64,000 bases of DNA. Origin: Candidatus Nitrosothermus koennekei. GTDB lineage: Archaea > Thermoproteota > Nitrososphaeria > Nitrososphaerales > Nitrosocaldaceae. Location: contig JACAFH010000002.1 in assembly GCA_013538715.1 (NCBI GenBank), forward strand, positions 1 through 64,000. The letters run 5' to 3'. The notes under the pieces were generated by a model, which made no database searches, was not told where the DNA came from, and worked only from the letters and a program-made list of their open reading frames with translations. A program made the translations under genes and the position numbers. Numbering within the stretch: position 1 is the first letter of the stretch; every line of letters begins with the position of its first letter. This document shows, in pieces, positions 45,107 to 54,254 of this stretch.

Positions 45107-46327
45107 ATGCTAATGATAGATTGTCAAGTATGTGGTATAGCAGGTGATATGCTCCTTTGTGCATTAGTAGATCTTGGAGCAGATAAGGATAAAGTTATAA
45201 ACGGTATATTAACAGTTAGAGAATTCTCTGATAGTAAGATTAACAATATACAATTTAGAGAATGTAAGAGATATGGTATGAGAGGATTAGAGCTAATAGT
45301 AGATTATAAGGAGAACATAGAGTATAGAAGAGGTATAGAGATAGAGAATGCAATAGATAGGTGTGTTAATAGATTAGATTTAAGTAATAGAGCAAAGATA
45401 TTTGCTATAAATACCATAAGAGAGATCATAAAGGCTGAAGCGAAGATTCATGGGGAAGCATATAATGAAGTTCATCTACACGAAGCAGCAAGTATAGATA
45501 CTTTAATAGATATAATAGGATGTGCAGTAGCATTGGAAGATCTAAGTATATTTGGAGAGAAAGTATATTCAAGTAAGATAGCTGTAGGAGGAGGGTTGAT
45601 GAGTTTTTCTCATGGGCTAATGCAGAATCCAGGTAATGCTATACTTGAGATACTTAAAGATAGGTTTATTATAGTTGGAGGGGCAATAGATAGAGAGTTA
45701 ACAACTCCAACAGGAGCAGCATTGTTAGCATCATTAGCAGAATCTTCTCTATTATCATATCCTTTAATGAGAGTATCAAGTGTGGGATATGGTGCTGGGA
45801 GAAATGATTTTGAGGGTGTAGCAAATATTCTAAGGATTGTTAGAGGTAGAGAGGTTAAAGATCTTGTAAGAGAATCTATAATGGTATTAGAGACAAACAT
45901 AGATGATGTTAGTAGTGAAGTTATAGGTAGTATGATAGATGAACTATTTAGTGCTGGAGCAAAGGATGTTAATATAATACCTGCTGTAAGCAAGAAGAAT
46001 AGGTTGGCAAATATAGTTAAAGTAATAACAGATAAAGATTCATTAGAAGAGATAATGAGTATACTCATTAGAGAAGGTAGCACATTAGGTATTAGAGTTC
46101 AAGAGGTCGAGAGATATATACTGATGAGATCCATTTTAAGTATGCCAGTAACTATTAATGGTGAAGAGTTTATAGTTAGAGTAAAGGTTGCTAGAGAAGG
46201 TGAGAAGATAGTAAATATAAAGCCAGAATATGATGATCTTAAGCTAATTGCTAATAGATTAGGTTTATCATTATCGCTAGCAAGAGCGTTGGTAGATAAA
46301 GAGATACTCTCTAAATTTAAATTATAA
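45107..46327 (+). CDS. larC: nickel-pincer cofactor biosynthesis protein LarC
   Basis: A 406-residue protein of the LarC family. It opens MLMIDCQVCGIAGDMLLCAL, has VHLHEAASIDTLIDIIG in the middle, TTPTGAALLASL, and ETNIDDVSSEVIGSMIDELF in the C-terminal domain. LarC inserts nickel into the pyridinium dithiocarboxylate cofactor in a CTP-dependent step. It is one continuous protein, without the frameshift between two parts found in Lactobacillus. LarE follows 18 nt later. LarB and a LarA-type racemase are not in this window. Confidence 0.93.
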   Translation: MLMIDCQVCGIAGDMLLCALVDLGADKDKVINGILTVREFSDSKINNIQFRECKRYGMRGLELIVDYKENIEYRRGIEIENAIDRCVNRLDLSNRAKIFAINTIREIIKAEAKIHGEAYNEVHLHEAASIDTLIDIIGCAVALEDLSIFGEKVYSSKIAVGGGLMSFSHGLMQNPGNAILEILKDRFIIVGGAIDRELTTPTGAALLASLAESSLLSYPLMRVSSVGYGAGRNDFEGVANILRIVRGREVKDLVRESIMVLETNIDDVSSEVIGSMIDELFSAGAKDVNIIPAVSKKNRLANIVKVITDKDSLEEIMSILIREGSTLGIRVQEVERYILMRSILSMPVTINGEEFIVRVKVAREGEKIVNIKPEYDDLKLIANRLGLSLSLARALVDKEILSKFKL

Positions 46328-46345
46328 TAACTTATAATTACAAAT

Positions 46346-47149
46346 ATGCATGAGGTTGATATGCTTATAGAATGGTTTAAAGAAAACACTATAGAGAAAT
46401 CTATGGTAGCCTTCTCTGGCGGAGTAGATAGTAGTGTAGTAGCATATACATCTAAACTTGCTCTTGGTGGTAATGCAATAGCAGTAACAGCGGATTATAA
46501 GACATTATCTAGAGATGAATTAGAAGAAGCAAAGATTATAGCAAAAGAGATAGGTATCAAGCATGTAATAATAGAGTATAATGAATTAAATGACATTAAT
46601 TTCATAGCTAATGACAGATATAGATGCTATTATTGTAGAGAGAATCTAGCAAAACATCTATTAGATGTAGCAAGAGATTATAATTGCACTTTGATTGTAG
46701 ATGGAACTAATATAGATGATCTGAGGGATGAGAGATATGGCATAATTGCAATGAGAGAGCATAAAATCAGAAGTCCATTGGTTGAGTTAGGGATAGATAA
46801 GTTAAAGGTAAGAGAGATAGCAAAAGCATTAGGTTTATCAAACTGGGATAAGCCTTCTAACTCATGTCTTGCATCAAGGATAGGTAGAGGTATAAACATA
46901 ACATATGAGAGACTTAAAAGAATAGAAGAAGCAGAGAAGATAGTTAAGATGATGACAGGAGCCAAGCAAGTAAGAGTTAGAGATCACGATAGTATAGCAA
47001 GAATAGAGATAGGAAGAGATGAGAGACACTTAATGTTTGATACTAACATACTTGATGCTATTGATTCTAAATTAAAGATGCTTGGGTTTAAATTTGTTAC
47101 AATAGATGCAATGGGTTATAAGAGTGGTAGTATGAACATACTACAATGA
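46346..47149 (+). CDS. larE: LarE-type ATP-dependent sulfur transferase
   Basis: A 267-residue PP-loop protein. SGGVDSS at 24-30 binds ATP and Cys174 in SNSCLASRIG corresponds to the sulfur-donating Cys of LarE. Two more cysteines (Cys94, Cys97 in RCYYCREN) could help hold an iron-sulfur cluster, as in cluster-type LarE. It sulfurises the nickel-pincer precursor. The gene overlaps a cysteine desulfurase by 4 nt (ATGA). This suggests that the desulfurase regenerates its sulfur, so LarE might not be self-sacrificing here. Confidence 0.88.
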   Translation: MHEVDMLIEWFKENTIEKSMVAFSGGVDSSVVAYTSKLALGGNAIAVTADYKTLSRDELEEAKIIAKEIGIKHVIIEYNELNDINFIANDRYRCYYCRENLAKHLLDVARDYNCTLIVDGTNIDDLRDERYGIIAMREHKIRSPLVELGIDKLKVREIAKALGLSNWDKPSNSCLASRIGRGINITYERLKRIEEAEKIVKMMTGAKQVRVRDHDSIARIEIGRDERHLMFDTNILDAIDSKLKMLGFKFVTIDAMGYKSGSMNILQ

Positions 47150-48291
47150 TATATCTAGACAATGCATCAACTACAAGATTGCATAAAGATGTGCTTGAGG
47201 AAATGTTACCATATTTTACAGAGTCATATGCTAATCCTTCTTCATTGCATAAACTTGGAAGAGAAGCAAATAATGCTTTGACACTTGCAAGAAAAAGGGT
47301 CAGAGATGTTGTTAAGATGGATAAGATAATATTTCTATCTGGTGCTACAGAAGCAAATAATCTGGCATTAAAGGGTGTAATGCATGCTAATAAAGATAAA
47401 GGTAAACATCTAATAGTTAGTAGCATAGAACACGAATCTATACTTGCTACATGTAAAACCTTGGAGGGAGAGGGTTTTAGTGTATCATACATACCAGTTA
47501 ATAGGAATGGTATAATTGATCTAGATACATTTGAGAAGATGATAAGAGAAGATACAATAATGGTTAGCGTCATGCTTGTAAATAATGAGATAGGAACTAT
47601 ACAACCACTTAGAGAAGTTATAGAGATTGCTCATAAATATGGCATTATAGTACATAGTGATCTAGCTCAAGCAACTGGCAAATTAGATATACCGTGTGGG
47701 ATAGATCTTGCAACATTATCTGCTCACAAGATGTATGGACCAAAAGGTGTTGGTGCTTTATGTATAAATAATACTATAAAGATAAATTCTATAATAGATG
47801 GTGGTGGACAAGAATTCAATTTAAGATCTGGAACTCAAAACGTTCCAGCTATAGTAGGGATGGGAAAAGCATTTGCTATATCATCAGCATTTGATTATGG
47901 GAGAGTAAAGATTATGAGAGATAAACTTTTAGATAGATTACTAGAGATACCAAATACGTATCTAAATGGTGATAGAAGAGAGAGGATTCAAAATAACATA
48001 AATGTATCATTCCTTGCTGTTAATGGTGAGGATATGATAATAAAATTAAGTGAGAAAAATATAGCAGCATCTACAGGTTCAGCATGCTCATCTAATAAAC
48101 AACATGCATCGCATGTATTAAGAGCAATGAATCTATCATATGAAGAGATAAATGGCTCATTAAGATTAACGTTAGGGATAGATAACACAATTGAAGAGAT
48201 AGATATTGCTGGAGAAGTAATTGAGGATAATGTAAGAGAGCTTAGGAGGTTATCTCCATATGCCAATAAATATAGCCGAAATATTTTATAA
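47146..48291 (+). CDS. cysteine desulfurase (NifS/IscS family)
   Basis: A 381-residue PLP enzyme that takes sulfur from cysteine. MIYLDNASTTRLH opens the protein, the HSDLAQATGK loop binds PLP, SAHKMYGPKGVG holds the catalytic Lys, and STGSACSSNKQHASHVL carries the active-site Cys. Its ATG overlaps the larE stop, so it belongs to the larC-larE unit. It may also serve Fe-S assembly with SufC at 61224-61979. Confidence 0.93.
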   Translation: MIYLDNASTTRLHKDVLEEMLPYFTESYANPSSLHKLGREANNALTLARKRVRDVVKMDKIIFLSGATEANNLALKGVMHANKDKGKHLIVSSIEHESILATCKTLEGEGFSVSYIPVNRNGIIDLDTFEKMIREDTIMVSVMLVNNEIGTIQPLREVIEIAHKYGIIVHSDLAQATGKLDIPCGIDLATLSAHKMYGPKGVGALCINNTIKINSIIDGGGQEFNLRSGTQNVPAIVGMGKAFAISSAFDYGRVKIMRDKLLDRLLEIPNTYLNGDRRERIQNNINVSFLAVNGEDMIIKLSEKNIAASTGSACSSNKQHASHVLRAMNLSYEEINGSLRLTLGIDNTIEEIDIAGEVIEDNVRELRRLSPYANKYSRNIL

Positions 48292-48314
48292 ATAGTGAAT
48301 ATTTATAATATATC

Positions 48315-48836
48315 ATGGTAAAAGAAGGAGTAAAAAAGACATCTAAAGAAAAGAAGACTGTAAGATCTAGTATAAAGATAGGAAGCAAAGCTCCAGATTT
48401 TAAACTTGTAGATCAAGATCTAAAGATGCATAGTATTAAAGATCATAAAGGAAGGAAAGTTGTATTAGCATTCTTCCCTGCTGCAATGTCGCCAGTATGT
48501 ACAAGAGAGATGTGCGCATTTAGAGATTCATTTGCAGAACTTCAGAATGCTGGTGCTGATGTAGTTGCTATAAGTGTAGATGGACCATTTGCAAATAAAC
48601 AATTTGTAGAGATGCACCACCTAAACTTTCCAGTATTAAGTGATTATGATAGGAAGGTTGTAAAGAAGTATAATGTATTAATGCCTAATCTTTTAAACTT
48701 AAAAGGTTATAATGCAGCAAAGAGAGCAGTTTTTCTGATTGATGAGAAAGGTATTATAAGATATAGATGGTTATCTAATGATCCATCAGTAGAGCCAAAT
48801 TATGAAGAGATAAAAAATGCTATTCATGCTAAATGA
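48315..48836 (+). CDS. peroxiredoxin
   Basis: A 173-residue thiol peroxidase. The peroxidatic Cys62 lies in FFPAAMSPVCTREMC, with a possible resolving Cys67 five residues on. GADVVAISVDGPFANKQF, FPVLSDYDRKVVKKY and a YRWLSNDPSVEPNY tail are typical of the AhpE/Bcp-like branch. A basic extension of about 18 residues precedes the fold. It detoxifies hydrogen peroxide and lipid peroxides with thioredoxin (trxA at 2747) as a likely reductant. It meets the carboxylase operon tail to tail. Confidence 0.9.
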   Translation: MVKEGVKKTSKEKKTVRSSIKIGSKAPDFKLVDQDLKMHSIKDHKGRKVVLAFFPAAMSPVCTREMCAFRDSFAELQNAGADVVAISVDGPFANKQFVEMHHLNFPVLSDYDRKVVKKYNVLMPNLLNLKGYNAAKRAVFLIDEKGIIRYRWLSNDPSVEPNYEEIKNAIHAK

Positions 48837-49352
48837 TTACTCGATCAATGCTACAGCATCGTTTCTAGATATATTACCTCCTTCTTTTATTCTTAACTCT
48901 TTAATTACTCCATCTTTATGAGCCTTGATAGCTACTCTCATCTTCATAGATTCTAATATTGCTATTACATCTCCTTTCTTTACACTCATCTCTGGCTTTG
49001 CTTCTATAGAGACTACTCTTCCGGGAATAGGACTTCTTAACATTTTTTCTGTGTCGACTAATGACGCAGAACTACTTTTAATTATCTTTTGAAGATGTGG
49101 ATACTTACTAATAGTAACACTCTCCTTACCTATAATCTGTATTTTCATATGAGTAGGTGTATTTTCTATATATTTTACATTATAATATGAATTACCTAAT
49201 ATAAATTCTGCCTTATCACCATCATAAGAGATGATTCTTAATAAATATTCCTTACCATTAATATTTACTAAAGCCACTTCGGATGATATCCTTTTTATAA
49301 TATCTATATTTACAATCTCCCCTATATCTTCTAGCTTAAATTCCATATCCAA
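48837..49352 (-). CDS. biotin carboxyl carrier protein of acetyl-/propionyl-CoA carboxylase
   Basis: A 171-residue carrier. The C-terminal lipoyl-type domain (about 105-170) has the biotinylated Lys137 in ESMKM, preceded by SPIPGRVVSI and PEMSVKKGDVIAIL. The first 100 residues are a beta-rich linker domain common in archaeal carriers. It overlaps the biotin carboxylase gene by 17 nt. Third gene of the operon. Confidence 0.92.
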   Translation of the reverse strand: MDMEFKLEDIGEIVNIDIIKRISSEVALVNINGKEYLLRIISYDGDKAEFILGNSYYNVKYIENTPTHMKIQIIGKESVTISKYPHLQKIIKSSSASLVDTEKMLRSPIPGRVVSIEAKPEMSVKKGDVIAILESMKMRVAIKAHKDGVIKELRIKEGGNISRNDAVALIE

Positions 49353-50847
49353 AACTCCTCAAGAATCTTCCGCTCTCCTTCCATCTCTCGACACCTATCC
49401 TCTTCCCCCTACCTTCATACATTATATTTATCATACATGCAGAGGCTATAACATCTTTATACATCTTTATATTATCTCTCCTTCCATCTTCTAATCTCTT
49501 AATTATATTATATCTTGTAATATAATCTGTAGATATGTCACCTTTAACAAACGCCTCTTCGTTCATTATGAACTTATGTAATGGTACTGTAGTTATTATT
49601 CCATCTATATAAAACTCATTTAAAGCATTAATCATCCTCTTCCTACTCTCTTCAAATGTATTACCCCACGATATTATCTTAGCGATTAGAGAATCATAGT
49701 AACTAGAGACTGTGCAACTAGGATAGAGATATGTATCAACTCTTATACCAGGTCCATGTGGTATGATAACATCATTAACTTTTCCATACGATGGTGCGAA
49801 ATCGTTAAATGGATCCTCAGCGTTTATCCTACATTCAATTGCAAAACCATTTATCTTTAAATCTTCTTGTTTAAACGGTATCTCATTACCAGCCGCTATG
49901 CTTATCTGTAACTTAAGGAGGTCTTTATTACTTATCATCTCAGTTACTGGGTGTTCAACTTGTAATCTAGAGTTTATCTCTATAAGATAAAGATTACCGC
50001 TATTCTCATCCCTTATAAATTCTACAGTACCAGCATTTATATAATCTAGGGCATCTGCTAACTTTACAATCATACTTCCTATCTTATGCCTAGTCTCTTC
50101 ATCTATAACTGGTGACGGAGCAAGTTCTATAAGCTTTTGATATCTTCTCTGTATAGAGCATTCTCTCTCAAATAGATATCTACCATTTCCATGCATATCT
50201 CTAATTAATTGAAATTCGATATGCCTTATCCTGGGGAAATACTTCTCAACAAACATAGCTGCCCTCCCATATGAAGCCTTTGCTTCCATTGTAGTTAATT
50301 CAAACTCTTGTCTTAATTGCTCTTCATTCTGTACTAATCTAATACCTCTGCCTCCTCCACCAAATGCAGATTTAAGAAGAACTGGATAGCCAAACTCTCT
50401 TGCAAACTCTGCAGCTTTTTCTACGTCATCTAATATACCATCGCTTGCAGGAACTACTGGTATACCTAAACTCTTTGCTAATTGTTTTATAGCCATCTTA
50501 TCACCAGACGAGCGCATAGTCTCACTTTTTGGTCCAATGAATATTATAGATGATCTTTCACATCTCTCAACAAACTCTGCATTCTCTGATAGAAAACCAT
50601 AACCAGGATGTATAGCATCTGCACCAGATTTTTTAGCAACTTCGATTATCTTATTTTGATCTAGATAACTCTCTTTAGCATTTGATGGACCTATATGGTA
50701 TGATTCATCAGCAAGTTTAACATGTAAAGCATTTGAATCGTCATCAGAATATATTGCAACATTTTTAATTCCTAATTCTCTACAAGCCCTAATTATTCTA
50801 ACTGCTATCTCGCCTCTATTTGCTATGAGAATCTTCTTTATTTTCAT
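49336..50847 (-). CDS. biotin carboxylase subunit of acetyl-/propionyl-CoA carboxylase
   Basis: A 503-residue ATP-grasp enzyme that carboxylates biotin with bicarbonate. Typical segments are KILIANRGEIAVRIIRA, HPGYGFLSENAEF, FGGGGRGIRLV, the ERECSIQRRYQKLIE stretch, EFIRDENSGNLYLIEINSRLQVEHPVTE (in part) and RINAEDPFNDF. In thaumarchaea one carboxylase handles both acetyl-CoA and propionyl-CoA and is the entry of the 3-hydroxypropionate/4-hydroxybutyrate cycle. The dual role is known for the lineage, not visible in sequence. Confidence 0.94.
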   Translation of the reverse strand: MKIKKILIANRGEIAVRIIRACRELGIKNVAIYSDDDSNALHVKLADESYHIGPSNAKESYLDQNKIIEVAKKSGADAIHPGYGFLSENAEFVERCERSSIIFIGPKSETMRSSGDKMAIKQLAKSLGIPVVPASDGILDDVEKAAEFAREFGYPVLLKSAFGGGGRGIRLVQNEEQLRQEFELTTMEAKASYGRAAMFVEKYFPRIRHIEFQLIRDMHGNGRYLFERECSIQRRYQKLIELAPSPVIDEETRHKIGSMIVKLADALDYINAGTVEFIRDENSGNLYLIEINSRLQVEHPVTEMISNKDLLKLQISIAAGNEIPFKQEDLKINGFAIECRINAEDPFNDFAPSYGKVNDVIIPHGPGIRVDTYLYPSCTVSSYYDSLIAKIISWGNTFEESRKRMINALNEFYIDGIITTVPLHKFIMNEEAFVKGDISTDYITRYNIIKRLEDGRRDNIKMYKDVIASACMINIMYEGRGKRIGVERWKESGRFLRSFGYGI

Positions 50848-50853
50848 AATAGA

Positions 50854-52401
50854 TCATAAATTTATATTTCCGTGCTTTTTGAATGGTCTACTCTCTTTCT
50901 TATTTATTAATGCTTCAAGTGCTCTTATAAGCATAGGTCTACTCTCTATAGGATCTATAACAGCATCTATATAACCCTGACTAGCAGCAACATATGGATT
51001 AGCGAATTTGCTTCTATACTCATCTATCAACTGCTTCTTTATACTAACTTTATCAGTAGCATCTGTTATCTCTTTCCTAAATATGATGTTTATAGCCGCT
51101 TCAGGTCCCAAAACTGCTATCTCAGCTGTAGGCCATGCTAGATTTATATCAGTTCTAAGATGCTTACTACTCATGGCTATATATGCACCACCATACGCTT
51201 TACCTACTATCATAGCTATCTTTGGAACAGTAGCTTCACAATAAGCAAAAAGTAACTTACTACCATGTCGTATTATACCATGTCTTTCTTGTTCAATTCC
51301 AGGAAGATAACCAGGTGTATCAATAATAGATATGATAGGTATATTGAAACAATCACAAAATCTTATAAATCGAGCAGCTTTACATGATGAATCTATATCT
51401 AGTGAACCAGCAAGATATTGAGGTTGATTGGCAATTATACCTACACTTCTACCATTTAATCTACCAAACCCAATAACAATATTTGGAGCCCAATATTGAT
51501 GTACTTCAAATAATTCATTATTATCAAGCACAGATGTAATTATCTGCTTTACATCATAAGGTTCATATGGAGTTGAAGGTATAACATTTGCTAATTTATT
51601 ATCTATCCTATTAGGATCATCTGTTGGTATTACATAAGGAGGATCTTCCATATTATTTTGAGGTATGTATGATAATAATCTCTTCACTATATCTATTGCC
51701 TCGTATTCATTTGCTGCTATGAAATGTGCTACTCCACTATACTTTGCATGTACTTGTGCACCACCTAAATCTTCAAATGATACATCTTCACCAAGCGCTG
51801 TCTTTACAACTTCTGGACCAGTTACAAACATATGACTAGTCTTATCTATCATTATTATAAAATCTGTAATAGCGGGGGAGTATACTGCACCACCTGCACA
51901 TGGACCAGCATTTATAGTTATTTGAGGTACAACACCTGATGCGAGAGTATTTCTATAGAATATCTCACCATATCCCGCTAAGCTCATAACACCTTCTTGT
52001 ATCCTTGCCCCACCAGAATCTATTATTCCTACTACTGGGCATCCATTCTTTATAGCATGATCCATAATCTTAGTTATCTTCTTTGCAGACATCTCACCAA
52101 GTGATCCTCCTAACACTGTAAAATCTTGCGCGTATACAAAGATTTGTCTATTATTTATCATACCATAACCAGTCACTACACCATCTCCATAGAATCTCTT
52201 CTTATCTAAACCAAAATCTGTTGCTCTAGTAAGCACGAACTTATCCAACTCTACAAATGTTCCAGCGTCAAACAATAGATTTAACCTTTCTCTTGCAGTT
52301 AACTTTCCTTTATTATGTTGAGCCTCTATACGTTCTTCTCCTCCTCCTATCTCTGATTGTCTCTTTATATTTGCTAGTTTCTCAAACTTCTCTTCATGCA
52401 T
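50854..52401 (-). CDS. carboxyltransferase subunit of acetyl-/propionyl-CoA carboxylase
   Basis: A 515-residue crotonase-fold enzyme that moves CO2 from biotin to acyl-CoA. It is a single polypeptide with fused N and C halves, as in propionyl-CoA carboxylase beta. Landmarks are KGKLTARERLNLLFD, GYGMINNRQIFVYAQDFTVLGGSLGE (in part), IDSGGARIQEGVMSL, INAGPCAGGAVYSPA, and DTPGYLPGIEQERHGIIRHG with KAYGGAYIAMSSKHL later. It is the first gene of the operon, 6 nt before the carboxylase gene. Confidence 0.94.
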   Translation of the reverse strand: MHEEKFEKLANIKRQSEIGGGEERIEAQHNKGKLTARERLNLLFDAGTFVELDKFVLTRATDFGLDKKRFYGDGVVTGYGMINNRQIFVYAQDFTVLGGSLGEMSAKKITKIMDHAIKNGCPVVGIIDSGGARIQEGVMSLAGYGEIFYRNTLASGVVPQITINAGPCAGGAVYSPAITDFIIMIDKTSHMFVTGPEVVKTALGEDVSFEDLGGAQVHAKYSGVAHFIAANEYEAIDIVKRLLSYIPQNNMEDPPYVIPTDDPNRIDNKLANVIPSTPYEPYDVKQIITSVLDNNELFEVHQYWAPNIVIGFGRLNGRSVGIIANQPQYLAGSLDIDSSCKAARFIRFCDCFNIPIISIIDTPGYLPGIEQERHGIIRHGSKLLFAYCEATVPKIAMIVGKAYGGAYIAMSSKHLRTDINLAWPTAEIAVLGPEAAINIIFRKEITDATDKVSIKKQLIDEYRSKFANPYVAASQGYIDAVIDPIESRPMLIRALEALINKKESRPFKKHGNINL

Positions 52402-52433
52402 TACACTTATTGTTTATTTACTCACATATAAAG

Positions 52434-54254
52434 TTAGATATTAAATAATGAAGTTATAAAAGGAGATATTACAATGCATATTAAACTTATTATTGTTAGA
52501 ATTAATGCATGTTTAAAACCTGCAGATACTCTCCCTTCTCCCATCTTACCTGCAACTATACCAGTAGTAAAGGACTGGATTATTACACCAGTTAATAGAA
52601 TACTCTTATTCTCTTCACTCATTCTTAATGTATTGTTAAACCCTTCTATAGGCGCAGTAAATACATCAAGCATGACCAAAAAAGTAATTGTAGATATAAT
52701 TGCACCTATATATGGTATTAAACTATATAATCTAAGAGATGAAGATTTCTCTTTATCAAGCTGGCTCACTCTTTCTGCAAATTCTGCAAGTGTATTTACA
52801 GCTTCTGGTTTACCTCCTGTAGTAACAATTTCTAATAAGATGAATATATTAACTCTAACAAACCAGCTGTTTGTCTTTAGCCTCTCAATTATCTTCTCTA
52901 TTGGAAAACCCCATGAGAGTTGTGAAGCAAGTGTATTTACATATTCTGTAAGTTTACCATAATTCCTTCCAACCAGTTGTTGTAATGCCTTTTCTATTGA
53001 GATACTATTCTTGCTTACTTCTGCTAGATCTCTTAAAAAGTGTGCTAGCCTAGACTCTACAGATCGTTTAGAGACTGAATACTTGATATCTATGATAGAT
53101 GCAGGTAATACAGAGATTATCAACCCTATAATTATCCTAATATGCAAAGGTATAGATAATAGAGCATATTTTATTATCCTTATATAATTAGCGAATTCTA
53201 TTATATTATCTTTAAATATTATATCTATGTCTTCGATATATGAGAGTAAAATTAGTATATTATCACTAATTGTTATAGAGATCTGCTCTATAGGTAGAAT
53301 GCTTATTATATCATTAAAGAAGAACATGAGTAATAACGATGGAAGGAATATCATAAAATATTTGTATGGTTTATAGAAACTTATAGGCTCTCTAGGTTGA
53401 TTGGTATGTAATATACCTATGAATGCTGCTGAGATAACTGGTATAACAACTGTAGAGAAGAGTGTTGATTGCATTATACTATCATCTGATAGATTCAATG
53501 ACGAATTGCCACTGATTAAACCTTGACTTGTAAAGATAACTAATAGTACAATTCCAAGTACCACTACTAGTCCCATGTACGCTTCTGCAAGATTTCCTGT
53601 AAAATCTATTAACGATTTTAATCTTAACGCTCTATAATGATAAGCATCTTTTAACTTCATTAAGAGATAATTGAGTGTATCTCCTCCACTCTTTAATGTT
53701 ATAACATAACCTCCAATAAAATCAGTAAAAGAGTGATTTGGATTATATTTAGATATATCTTCTAACGCAGAGATTGGGTCTTTACCAAAAAGTTTTATAT
53801 GTATGAATATATGCCTTGCCTCTCTTGCTGAAGCTGGTAAGAGTTTATTGTCAGAGATTCTCTCTAAAGCAAATGGGAGTGCTATACCTCCAGCAGCTAG
53901 GATTGATGCATATCCTATCATAAACGGTAATTCATCTTCAATTGCTGCCTTTCTATTTGATACACTAGATTTAGGATAAGTTATTATCATAATAAATACT
54001 AAAGGTGGTATAGCAATCAATACTAAGAATAATAATGATTGATATTGGAGAAAGAGATATACTCCAATAATAGAAAGTGGAGATGTTAATAATGTCATAA
54101 ATAATGCAAATGAGACCAGACTCTCTGGTGTTATGTTCATATACGAACTAAGAATTGTATCTCTTAACTTCATTCGCTTGCTTATATTACTAGATACATT
54201 CCTAAAGATCCTTAGAGATATAGATATAAATATATCAAAACTACTTTGACTCAT
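52434..54254 (-). CDS. type IV pilus assembly membrane protein (TadC/FlaJ-like)
   Basis: A 606-residue inner-membrane platform protein. It holds two GspF/TadC-type domains, each with a cytoplasmic helical bundle followed by membrane helices (LPFMIGYASILAAGGIALPFALE; LAEVSKNSISIEKALQQLVG; ETLNYLL-like and FPIEKIIERLKTNSWF), and about nine membrane segments in all. It anchors the pilus motor. It follows the ATPase gene with a 4-nt overlap, as in archaellum and adhesion-pilus loci. Confidence 0.88.
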   Translation of the reverse strand: MSQSSFDIFISISLRIFRNVSSNISKRMKLRDTILSSYMNITPESLVSFALFMTLLTSPLSIIGVYLFLQYQSLLFLVLIAIPPLVFIMIITYPKSSVSNRKAAIEDELPFMIGYASILAAGGIALPFALERISDNKLLPASAREARHIFIHIKLFGKDPISALEDISKYNPNHSFTDFIGGYVITLKSGGDTLNYLLMKLKDAYHYRALRLKSLIDFTGNLAEAYMGLVVVLGIVLLVIFTSQGLISGNSSLNLSDDSIMQSTLFSTVVIPVISAAFIGILHTNQPREPISFYKPYKYFMIFLPSLLLMFFFNDIISILPIEQISITISDNILILLSYIEDIDIIFKDNIIEFANYIRIIKYALLSIPLHIRIIIGLIISVLPASIIDIKYSVSKRSVESRLAHFLRDLAEVSKNSISIEKALQQLVGRNYGKLTEYVNTLASQLSWGFPIEKIIERLKTNSWFVRVNIFILLEIVTTGGKPEAVNTLAEFAERVSQLDKEKSSSLRLYSLIPYIGAIISTITFLVMLDVFTAPIEGFNNTLRMSEENKSILLTGVIIQSFTTGIVAGKMGEGRVSAGFKHALILTIISLICIVISPFITSLFNI

